Source: Marchantia polymorpha subsp. ruderalis
Lineage: Eukaryota > Streptophyta > Marchantiopsida > Marchantiales > Marchantiaceae
Length of the DNA stretch: 64,000 bases
NCBI GenBank assembly: GCA_037833965.1
Contig: AP031356.1
Location: 24,946,501 to 25,010,500 of the forward strand
Direction: 5' to 3'
Made by a program: the position numbers and the translations under genes. Each line of letters opens with the position of its first letter. Within the stretch, counting starts at the first letter, position 1. The notes beneath the pieces were generated by a model. It did no database searches and was not told the origin of the DNA. It saw nothing but the letters and a program-made list of their open reading frames with translations. This document shows, piece by piece, positions 39,300-51,300 of this stretch.

Positions 39300-42200
39300 A
39301 CACGCAATTTGAACTCAATCTTTACTAGCATCAGGGTACTCAACATTTGCATCTAAAATTTGTAGTCTGGCACATGAAATAGACACATTTGCTTTCGATC
39401 CGTTTTCAAGACGAAGAAGAGAACCTGATAATCAAAGCCTCAAATTGTTGTGACCTCGTAACCTTCTGTTTGTTGCGTTTACAGTGTAAACTATGTAGAT
39501 AGAGTGTAAGGTTCGTACACAATATTGTCTGTAATACCGAAATTAAAAATTTTCCATTAGATTGATTGATCGTCTTCAAACTTTCATCAATGATAGATTC
39601 TAAAATTTTTGCCATGTGATTTTAAGCTGCTCCCCTATTGGTCTATGTTTCAAGCTATCACCTTGGTAGTATTTAATTCTAAGCAATTCTAGAATTCAAA
39701 TTCAATAGCCTCACAACTAAGGTTGAACTCACATGCACTTTGAAAGAATGTCCAGAATCTCAAGACCAATCAGTCCAATAGATAGAGATACACAGCATTT
39801 GAAGAGACTCAGTATTTGAGGTATGTTCACGAATGAATTAAATATGATACACGTAAACAGTACCTGTGTCCGGGATGTATTGCAAGAAATGACGTCCAAA
39901 GACAAAATACCGCTATCCACATGTAGACAGCTTTTGAGACTTAAAAATATTCTCTTCCCAATCATGATACAAGGGTACAGTAGTGGACCAACCATAAATT
40001 ATGGAGGGCGGAGTTTTGAGTTTCGTATTGGAACTTTATCAAAGGAGATCTACATTTTTGATCTACCTCTGATAAAAGCCCAATACAGCTCAGAAAATAA
40101 GATTAACTCTGCAAGGCAGGTCCACATTGGAAAAATGCATGAATAAGAAGAGGCGAGAATGCGATTCTATGGCAGAATTCAGCCTCAGATCATCAGCTCT
40201 CTCCAGGAAACTAACCAGAGCAGCATCTTTCACCGATTTGGTGACTTACCCCCGGAGAACCAAAACTGTTGCAAACCGAACTTCAGTGTGATAAGATAAG
40301 CTCTTCAAATATTTCTTCTGCCACGAACATGCACACCCTTAAATCTCCCCGATTGTCTCATCCAGACGATATAATTACAGTCATGCAGCTTCCCTGGAGT
40401 AAGCAGCCAAAAGAGATTAGACAATTCACTTGCAAGTGAGCTTCCAGCACGTGATGATAAATATGATGAATCCTATCAAAAACGATCTGTACTAATCAGA
40501 GAGTAAGACGTAAAGGCCACTCCTGGGAAAAGCTCCCGATAACAAGAGAAGCCAAAGCTTTTCGGTGATAAAAGAGGCCAACCATGTAAGTTTTAGCACC
40601 TGGGTGCCGTCGCAGATCCCAAAGAAATCGACGTAAAGGATGAACAATGAACGAATGATTACCCAAGGCATAAATAAGCAAAGTCGTACTCATACATGCC
40701 TATTCGTTATTCAAGCGGATCACAGACGAACAAAACGTGTATAAACCGAGTGCGGTGTGTGCGTGCAGGCACTGTGACGGAACCCAGGCATGGTGATCTT
40801 CTTTACGTCTAAACAGCGAGCATAACTTTGCAATCACGCAGCTTCGCGGTGTCATCAGTGTGCATCAGATCCGTAGGTTTCTGCCCAATTTTGAACGCGA
40901 TAGAAGTAAAGTTCCTACACACAAATGTATCTGTAAACTGCCTGGCGGAACACAGCGAGTGACATGGAGCAGGTTTGTCTGCTATAAAGGATTCGCAGAG
41001 TTCTGCGAGGTAAAACATGGAGACGGGCTAGCGAGGGAGACAAGCAAGAGCGTGAGCTTTCCCTCACCATTCCCGCTATCCTCAGCTCTTTTGAGTTTCC
41101 TCAAATATTTAACAAAACGTTTATACATACTAGTCCACCGCAACAATTTGCTAGTTCAGGGGCCATTTTGTGACCTTCCGGTGACACTATTACTCGACAT
41201 TGATGATACCGTAGACTGGCCACGCGAGACAGATCTGGATGGAAAGGACAATCTCTACTTTACACAAGATTTACACCGTAACAGACCAAGAGGCCGCTAC
41301 TACCTGCCCCTTCTAAAATTTACAGACAGACACAGGACATAAGAAGGAAACGGGACAACCTCGGAGGAACAACAGAGAGGTAGCCCAGGGACTGATTAAA
41401 TACGTTTGTCGTCGACTAGTTCAAAGAGGAGGTGATAAATCTGAAAAGAGTTCACTCCCTCATCTGCTCAACGTATCCATCTATGTGAAGTAAAAGGAAC
41501 TGAACTATACTACATTTGCAGATATAGGAGTAAATGGCAGAGAAACAATTCCAAGCCAAGGACGGTCTTGTTAATGGGCAGAAGCATTGTCGTGATAAAC
41601 TTACGTCAGTTGTTTGAGTGCTGATTGATTCCAATAACAGTTCTATCAGCCGACCACAGCAACAATGTCCCTGCTTTTAGAGTTAAGCACAAAACAGCAT
41701 CGGTAAAAATCAACCCACGAACATGAGGTTAAAAAGTATGAAAAGTACCGAAACTGAGAATCTACGTACTAATAAGAGCAAAGCTGGACAGAAATAAAAC
41801 TTGTATCTCTGCCCATGAAATAAAGCATACCGAAAACAAGGGAGAGATGAAACTACCTGTTCGAATCTCCACAGAAGATACGCCATTGAGCTCAGCTGGA
41901 TTGCTGGAAAAATTGGGGCTTCACCGAGCTTCAACTGCTACCCACAGCAGTCTTTCAACTGTAACCAAGCTTCGAACACTTGACTTGGAATCCAAGAAAA
42001 GAGAGGCCTTCAACTATAGAAGGATGATGACTAGGCTTCAAAATTGGACAATTCACTGGCGTGCATGCGCTCGCAGCTTCAGTGAACTAGACTCGTCAAA
42101 ACATTGATGACGCTACTCGAGCTAAGAGCTACTCCGAAAACTTGCTCCGCTCGCCTTCATTATTGCCGAGAGCACGAAGTGCCTCGAAAAAATTGGCTAA

Positions 42201-42325
42201 TTCATCTCACATGCCTCTAGGTTTACGATCTTCGAGGCAGCTCCTGAAAATCTCAAGGGACAATGAGGTGAGAGAAATGTACTGTGTCCACGGTTACGGG
42301 AAGGGCAGATTCTCAGTCGAAAATA
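39300..42325. other. Downstream flank of BTAF1, no recognised gene
   Basis: The part next to 42325 should include the BTAF1 3' UTR. Plus-strand ORFs 40860-41342 (160 codons), 39823-40146 and 41847-42107 match nothing known; the last would be antisense to the expected BTAF1 3' UTR. Confidence 0.4.
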
Positions 42326-45300
42326 TCAACTGTTGAGACGGTTAACGAACTGGCCCATGTTGTACTCCTCCGTGTATTGAGACTGGTCCCACAACTCTTC
42401 AAGACCATTCAACATTGCCTTCATACCCCTGCCACCGCCTGCCGCATTGGCAGCTGCAGCTCCATCTGCTTCTTCATCTCCACTCTTCTTCGAAGCACTA
42501 GCCTGCTGATTAAGAGAAGAACAATGATACTCTGAGAACTCAAATGAATCCACTTCACGGGTGTACGAACTTGATAAGTCTTAGCTGTCAGACAGTTGAC
42601 AAAGTCATACAAAACACGAAATCTTACCTTTCCAGAGTTGGCAGAAACTGTGAACAGATCAAGTAACTGCGTGGTGTCCATAGAGTTTAGGCTGGCATTT
42701 TCTGCAGTTATGATAGTGTTGGCCACTGAAAGCTTAAATCGCTGCAAACTCATTACTTTCTCCTCCAATGTTCCTCGCATAATAAGTCGATGTACATTAA
42801 CAACACGCCGTTGACCCAACCTATGTGCCCGATCCATAGCCTGAAAAGGATATACTTGTTACAAAATGGTAAAAAATCCTTTTAAACTACACAAGGCAAG
42901 AACCCATCCAGTTTTGAGCTGATCCCGTACATAACGGAGTAACAATCTACAGCGTCATAAGTACATGATAACGTTTTGGTCTTACATGATGCTTATATAC
43001 ACGTACAAAGCGGACGACTTCAAACAAAATTCTCTGAACGAACCGTTTTGATGAAGCACAAGGACTACACTGAATATCAAATAGCTCAGTTAAGACTACA
43101 CTATATGTCCTCACCTGTAGATCTCGCATAGGATTCCAATCATGCTCCATAAATACAACGGTGTCTGCTGCTGTCAGATTTAATCCCAATCCACCAACTG
43201 CATACGTCCATTTGTACGTGTTTTAAAATGTGAACCTCTCCACAACAAATGAAACATAGCACACATAGAGATTGACTGAAGTTACTCACCATGTGTCGTA
43301 AGAAGGAGAACATCGATTGTGGGGTCGGAGTTGAAGGCTTTGACAATGCCAAACCTTTTATCTGTTTCCACCGACCCATCCAACCGTAGATACGTAACAC
43401 TGCACATAACATAAGCTGTTTAATATCATACCGATAAAAAGGCCTTCCATCCATCATGTACCAGAGTTCTTCCTAGTCTTGTGTAATAAAGAGCGAACAG
43501 GGTCTTCTCAACACTTCAGGTATCAATTTTTTCCAAGATGATACAAAGCTAGTAAAACTAGCTTAAAGGCATCAACATCGAGACTCATTCACCTTTTCAT
43601 GTGTGCTTCAAAAAGGTCCTTCTCGATTATGTCCAAAAAGCTCTGAATTTCAAAAAGATTGTCAATATGAAAATCGTTCAATTGGTCAGCGAAAATTGCA
43701 GAAAAACTAAGTCGAAAAGGAAATGACTTCGCGTTTCTAGAATGACATTTTCAAGAGTATGACTGATTGCCCTCCAGGTCATTCTTATGCTTCATCCATT
43801 ACCTTGAGTTGAGCAAAGATTAGAACTCGATGCTGGCCACCCTCTATACCTGTGTCCCCAGATGAATCTTGAACACCTATGCCGCACTCCTCCAAAATCT
43901 CTTTCAGAGCTAATAACTTTGGTGCATGTTGCAGATCATGAAGTCCTGCCTTTGAGTCTTTACCACTGCTTGAAGCAGTTTCGGCCTGGAATGCTGCGAC
44001 AGTCTCGTTGGACATCTCGTTTACGACCAGGAGAGGGTGGCTGCACAGCCTTCGCAAATACTGCAATGCCTGATATATAGAGACAAATTTCTCCATTGAG
44101 AAAGAGATCCTCCGGAACTTGAATGGACAACAATATATTGCACTGCACAGCAAATGACATTAGGGGAAAATTTTGACTCAATACCTGGAATACATGTGCG
44201 GAAGCACCACCCGATCCACTCGAGGCTTCGGTAACTTCTGGTCCACCGTAAGCCTGCACTAAACTAGAAACTTCTTTCTTTGCTTGTGAGCGTGAGAAAT
44301 CCTCATAAAGCCGTAACTGGAGGGGACTTAAATCGCAGTATCTGTCTTGTATGATTTTCGGGGGAAGGTCAGCCAGCACCTCATCTTTCGTCCGGCGCAG
44401 TAAAAACGGCATAACCTGGATTCAACAAAAGTAAACCCTCTAAGCCATCATATAACGGAATGATATCCAATAGCAGTCTCTCCCCAGTATACCAACAACT
44501 AATCCTCACCTGCTTATGTAAAGCTTCCATGGCTAAAACTCCTGCTTCAGCTTCCTTAGCTGAGCATTTAGCATCTCTTGCAGCGGTGAGAGGCCTTCCA
44601 TAATTGGATTGGAACTGCAGAAACCACGCAATAAAAGGTTCTCTTATGAACTTTGTGATCATGCTGAAGGCAAGCAGATATGAAGTGAGAGAAGAGGGCA
44701 AGGTCCAATGTCAACATTTTAAGACGAGGCCCGCACTGTCGTTAGGTTGTAGTCGCATATAGTAATGCAGAATGATTCCAAAAGGAGACTAGACGAAATA
44801 TGGAATGGGGTGGATCGAATGCAATGATTCCATGTGGAGTACCACTAATGAAAAACAATCTTGCCTCTGCTATGCAACACATGCGCCAAGTGTGATGGAA
44901 TACAGCAACTGGACAGAAAACTTTTGTGATGATAAGCATCAAGACACGTGTACTTTGAGCGCCTATAGAGCATTCCGAAGAGTTCAGTGATAAGAGCCTA
45001 CAATACTTCTTCCTTTACACACATATGAGTAAAATGCGTCGATGCATTGTAGGCCCAAGAACACAAGCATTCACTCACCATACACATTGCACCAGCGATA
45101 GATCGAGAGACCCGAGAGTGAGTGGACCGAGAAGTCATCTGGTTACATGGGGCTTAATTGTCATGTAAAATCAAATCATACCTGTCTCTCACTTCCCAAA
45201 AAGCCCGGCATTAAGAAGTCAAACAGGGACCAAAGCTCCAGCACGTTGTTCTGCAACTCGGAAACAATCAGGAGAGAAATGTAGAAGTCAGAGTTGTATC

Positions 45301-48300
45301 AGATCATGTGAAAGAACACAACTGGGGAGCCATCTACTCTTGAAGACATCTAAAGTAGACAAGACTCAAAACAGGCTGGAAAGCGAAGAAGACTTTAGTG
45401 TAATCGATGATTATCGCCGCGTGATTGAGCTGTTTATAAATTTACTAGGCATCCAACAACTAGTAAACACAGGAAACATGCAGGATTCTTCGTCATGTTT
45501 TAGAACACACTACGAAGAATGCGAAGGAGTTGAGAACTCAATACTTAGACAAGTGGAAAACATCCTGAATGAAAGCATTCTAGACCTGGGCAACAGAAAA
45601 ATTAGTAATCTGATGTACTGCTGCCACCAAATGAAACTCATCACTAATCAAAAGCAGTCGTGCCCACCTGAATAGGGGTACCACTCAATATCAGACGGTG
45701 TTCGGCTTGAATCCGTTTAGCTGCCAGAGTAATCTTCGATTTCGAATTTTTGATGGCATGGCCCTCATCCAACACACAATAGTTCCACACCTTCTGCCCG
45801 AGAAAGTCTATATCTTTCCGCAGCACATCATACGAGGTGACAACAACATTATGTTTGTGGAATTGAGAGCGCAAAGCAGTACGATCTTGAGGTGTTCCAC
45901 TGTACTGCAATGGATTCAGCACATCCGGGGATATAAATTTCTCAATCTCGAAAGCCCAATGCCCCACTAATGTGGAAGGACAGACAATCAAAGATGGCAG
46001 AGGACACATGTCTGGACTTTTTGTAGCCGTATATGCTGCCAAACGTTCAGCTGTATCTGAAGCGACTATGGCTGATGCTTGCAAAGTTTTCCCCAGACCC
46101 ATATCATCGCAGAGTATTCCGTGAAGCTTGAATCTCTTAAGAAATGCAAGCCAGTTGATTCCTTCCTGTTGATATCTGCAATGCCGAGACTTCCACACAT
46201 CATTTTACAACGCGCAATATACAAATATGTGACTATTCTCGTAGTTTCAATTTCCCAGGGAAAGAATAAAGGATCTAGCTAACGTGGGTGTCTCAATCTT
46301 TCTATACCTTCAAATGAACCTCAAAGCATAAGATATCGTATAACCTTCGTAAAAATCTGACAATCGCATTTCAGCTTTGAAAGATGTACTTGCCTAAATA
46401 TACCAGTTTGTCAACAGGAGATCTAAATTTCAACAATTGATCACATGACTAGTCAACTAGTATGCAAACATACTGACCTGCGCAATGTCGCTGCTATAGG
46501 TACTGCCACCTTGTAGTCATCTACCTGCGTATTATCCAAAAGCTGCTCAAGAAACCTTGTATCTTCGGCACTCTTTGATGCTTGGCATTCACTAAGTCCA
46601 GGCGGTGATGGCACTCCTCGAGATAAGGGGAGGAGGGGCACAAGGGCAGCAAAACTGTGAGTCACACTTTGCCTGACATTGCTGTTAATATCGCTCATAC
46701 AGCCAAGCAATGGAACAATAAGGTGTGGCGCGTATGCGACTAGCTCAGGTCCAAGACCTTCAACTAGGTAGGACACAAGTATGCCAGCTCCTTGCCGGGC
46801 CTCCACTGATGTTGTATTTCCAAGCATAGGAACAGCCTTCGTCAGAACGGCAGCCATGACAGGATCTGTTATTGATTTCGCCATGGCAGTGATGCATTTG
46901 GCAGCACTGACTCGCACCAATGCATGCTCATGGCAAACACAAGCAAATATGGCTGGAAGTAGACTCAGTATCTGGGGATGCAGCGTTTTATCCAAAACTG
47001 GTGCAAGAGAGCGCACGACCTGTTGAGAAGGGGAAAACACACACACACGTGTGAATGATAACATGGTAAATGGCGAATTTTCATGTTCCGATGCATGCGT
47101 CTTTGACTTTTCCACTGTAGAATGACTTGTAAACATTGCGACTTGGCCCTTGATATGTGTTGTAAGTACCTATCATCAAGACTTAAATCACCAAGAGAAA
47201 CGATAACAGAATAGAAGGCAGTGCCTCACCTGAAGATTGTTAACCAAAGCTTGTGCATCTGCTTTGAGGTCTGGTAGAACAACTTCATTCCAAGTAAAAG
47301 AAGATGCTACACTAACTGGAATGCCCTGCCCAAGGGACTCAGTAAGGCAGTCCCAGAGTTTGGAAAGCTGCTCAAACAAAGAACCTCTAAACTTGTCACA
47401 AAGCGATTTAAGAGCAAGCTCGGCACCACGTCTGGCTATAGCACCCTCAATCCTAGACCTCTCCTCACTCGAAGAGCCACCCTGTGGTTTCACCTTCACT
47501 CCGGTGTTAATCTTCCCTGAAACTCCAATGTCCGTATCTTCAGAAACTGCATTGGCAGCAGTGGCTACAGGCGTCTCTAAAGGATCAGCACATGTCAACA
47601 CAGACAAGTTCTTTATGAGCTTGTCATTTGGACTTGGCTTCCTTCCGACACATTGACTGATAACCTCAGCCAGTGCATCTGCCGCCGGACGTTGCAAAAC
47701 CTCCTCCTGTAAAAACATTTCCAAGATTCGTGAGTACACATGGAAACGAGAAAGATGAATTAAGACGGGGAGGTAAACGAGGAACAGGGTAGACAGAAGT
47801 CTTACCTGCTCACGCTTCACAGCTTGCATTAACGGTTGGATTATAGGATTCAATTTGCTTGTGAGCTCGCCCATCCAAACCACAGCTCCAGCAAGTGAAG
47901 CGAGTACACTAATATGCAAGTTAATCTGCATAAATAAATCGAGATCAGGTTTCTGAGAAGAATAATAAGCAAACAAACCGGTTTTTTAGGCCTGGAACGA
48001 TCTAGAAATTGGAAAGAGCCCTCCATTATCCAATACCAAAGCCAAAGCGAGGCAAGGAAAAGTTCGTTTAGGAAGCGATGGACAGAGAAGAACGCACTAC
48101 ACGAAGCATATGGTCAAGAAGGTGATTACCTTCCAAAATAACTAAGAACCCTGGTACTGCGTGATACACTAGACAGTTCTCTCTAGTTTCTAGTATGTTT
48201 TACAGCCATGAGTGTCCGATGAACAACCTACTGTAGTAAGTAAGCACAATGACAAGCTAAAACGACTTCCTACCCACACATATTCAGCCCACCGACTCTT

Positions 48301-51300
48301 TACTGTACTTGCCTGCAAGCTAGTCAGATAACCTGCAGTCGCCAGCAGTCGTTGTCGAGTGGATTCGTACATGTCGGAAGAGGAGACTATTTTATCATCT
48401 AAAGGTGGATCTCCTGCAGGCCTAATATCCAAGGGAGATCCAGGGCGCGTAGCTAGTTCTATGGCGGCATCTGCATTCAGTCCCTCCGTCGACGGTATCC
48501 CATCTGGAAAGAGAATCTTGGAGTACCCTGACGCCTCCGCATGCTTGATGAGAGCCCCTGCTTCTCCTCTCATCTTGGTGTATATACGGGAGAGCTCGGA
48601 ATACGGAGCATTAGAACCCGGTGTTGGTAATGCTGGATCAGTCGCTGAGAGCAATTGCAGCAAGCGCATGCGCAGTGGTTGCGCAGCCGCTACAGCTTGG
48701 CCTACCCTCTCTTGATCCAGATTAGTTCGAAACTCTTTGAACCATGACACGAGAACCATGGAGGCCACCTGTCAGTCAAAAAATATATCAGCGAACCATG
48801 ATTTAGAATCTCTGGTTCCAACGTCACGATTTTCGCTTCAAGATAGACAGGACAAGGCATGTAAACGAAAAATCAATGGGCATGAACTTGGTGAAAGGTT
48901 TATAGTGGCTCATGAAAGCACCTGTCGCTGGACACCAGAGGTAGAATTTAAAAGCTCTAACAAGGCAATCACAGCTGTTCCCAGCATAGAATCCGAAAGG
49001 CTCGCAGCCAGAATGCCTAGTGCTGAAGCTGTAGCGACCCGCATTTGTACAACAGACTTCTCGCCCTCGGCTCCTACAATTACTTTCGAGGATTGATTGG
49101 TAAAGTTGTCCACATTTCTGCTCCTTGATGAGGCTTCTCTTTGGCTTTGCCACCTGGACTCACCAGCACTCATGTTCCCTCCTTTCCCACCTCTTAGCTT
49201 CTCAACGACCTTCACTCGACTTCTTCGTGGCAAAGAGTTAGGAGAAAACATCTTCGACGTTTCCAAGGGAGATCCCAGTGCAGTGCTTGATAATTTCAGC
49301 CAAGATGCAAAGTATGCCCCAGCTGCAGATGCCAAATGTTTTTGTGGACACTGCATGGCAAAGATGATGTAAGTCAATCCATCAAACAAAGGACAACATA
49401 AAGAAGATTGCTCATACAAGTTGAACTGTCGAATTTGCCAGACGTATTCAAATGTTCAATTTGAAGGAGATACCTGCAAAAGTAGCCGCCAAACACGCTG
49501 AGAACACAATAGTATTGAGTCGTCTGTTTCCAGCAGCAGATTCTGGAAAACAAGCCGTAATGCATCGCCAAGAATAGGAACAGCCCAGAAAGTTCCACTC
49601 TGAGAGATACCAAGATTGCCTTGATTTCCGGCCTCTAGGAGGCGTTCCTGTGGAATGCGGTGAGAGTGTGTCACTCGTCAGTTCATACAGAAACACTTCA
49701 CGATCATGAATAAGTGAGGCTTGAGCAGACGGGCAGCTTCGGTAACGATGAAGGCAGTATAAAAGTAAAGGGACTTCTTAAGAGAGAAATGCCCTTAAAT
49801 AAGTGTATAACGAACATATGCCGAAAGAGTAAGCAGCCTATGGTCAAGAGAAGAAGAAGGCATACCAGAGTTCTTATGGCTGCATGACGAACAGATGTGA
49901 TGTTGTGCCTCATAAATGGCCACAATCTAGGGGCCAGAGATGCAAGTAAGAAGGGATCGTCCCGAGGACCATCCCTGAGATCTCCACCGTTCTCATCGGC
50001 TGAAACCATCTCATTCAAGTCTATGAGTTTCCGCTTCTCCATAACAGTTCTAGGGAGCACTCCTGGTTGTGAATAAAGCTCTGATAATAAATGCATAACA
50101 CTGCATTTTTCAAGAAAAGAAACCGATTGAGAGAGGTGAATATGTATGTAACTTTCTACCAGCACAACAGTTGATAAAACTTAAATCAAAATGTGAGTAC
50201 AAATAGCAGAACAATACCTGCTAGTGGAGGGGCTAAGATCATCCAGGTCAAGCAATATATCCCAAAGCGAGAGAAGAATAGCTGAAACTGCCTCACTATT
50301 TGAAGTAACAAGAGCAGCTGCTGCCGGTGTCAAAGCTTCGGCTGCAACTGCCCTAACGTCGTCATCAGGATCTTCAAGTCCAACCATACATGCTGGTAGA
50401 ACTCTGGGAAGCAATTCTCGCATCATATCCTGAATTCAATAAGGTTCTCAGAAGTAGTCCTACAATTTGCTGCCCCGGTGTGACATTCAACTCTCCAAAA
50501 ATCTTTCGACATGAAATTAATTCTGAACATAAGCACTTATCAAGAAAAGCAGATTGAAACAAGAAAAACTTGCACACCTGCCGCACAGCAACAAGATATT
50601 TGATCCCAAGTAGACTTCCATGTCTAACCTCCCATTCGTGGCGGCCCTGAAAACGTATATTTGTCAGACTTTGGCTTGTATGACGGAAACTCGGGCTACT
50701 ATTTCCATAAAATCCACATGACGACCATCGCCGTTTTCATGGCAAGGTGATGACATGTGCGACATAGCTTAAATTAATATTGAAGACCAGGGCATCAAGT
50801 CACCTGCATCTGCAGAAGTATATTAAAAGTAGCGTGAACCAGTTCTTTGGACATGTGTTTCAAAGCTGCCCCTAAAACTTGGGCACATGTTTCTCGAACC
50901 GGCGCAACCACTTGATCAGAGACATAATCTCCAAATCTGCAAACAAGGACATAGATCATTCGCCACTCTTAATCATGATCATCAGCTTCAATGAATCCTA
51001 TCTTGATCCAACCGTTAGAATGAAAAAAGACATCAACCGCAGTATGTGAGTTTCCGAAAATAATAGGTGAGAATGCACTTCACAACTCTACATAAAATAA
51101 GTATCTCATTCAAACAGCAAAGCCTAGTTGGGAACTCCAACAGTAGTCTGTGACATTTAAAGAAGACAAGTAGGCCTTCCGGCAAGGAGAAACTAGTGCC
51201 AAATATAGTGAGGCATACATACCGGTCTAGAGAGAAAACACAAAGAAGTCGGATTGTGCAGTCCTGAAGGAACTCCAGGTTTGCAGCCCATGATTCCCTC

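Larger units (their letters stand above)
34850..39300. other. AT-rich block containing copia relics
   Basis: Strongly AT-rich, with short broken ORFs. It holds the perfect hairpin at 35853-35898 and the copia fragments at about 36.4-37.7 kb. The rest, including 37.7-39.3 kb, looks like equally decayed repeat DNA but shows no motif I can name. Confidence 0.6.

Noticed and set aside
40860..41342. 160-codon plus-strand ORF downstream of BTAF1
   Set aside because: No known family and irregular composition; near or within the expected BTAF1 3' flank. Left as unsupported.
48359..48715. 118-codon plus-strand ORF
   Set aside because: Antisense shadow of BTAF1 exon 15, which is part of a phase-consistent 28-exon reading frame.
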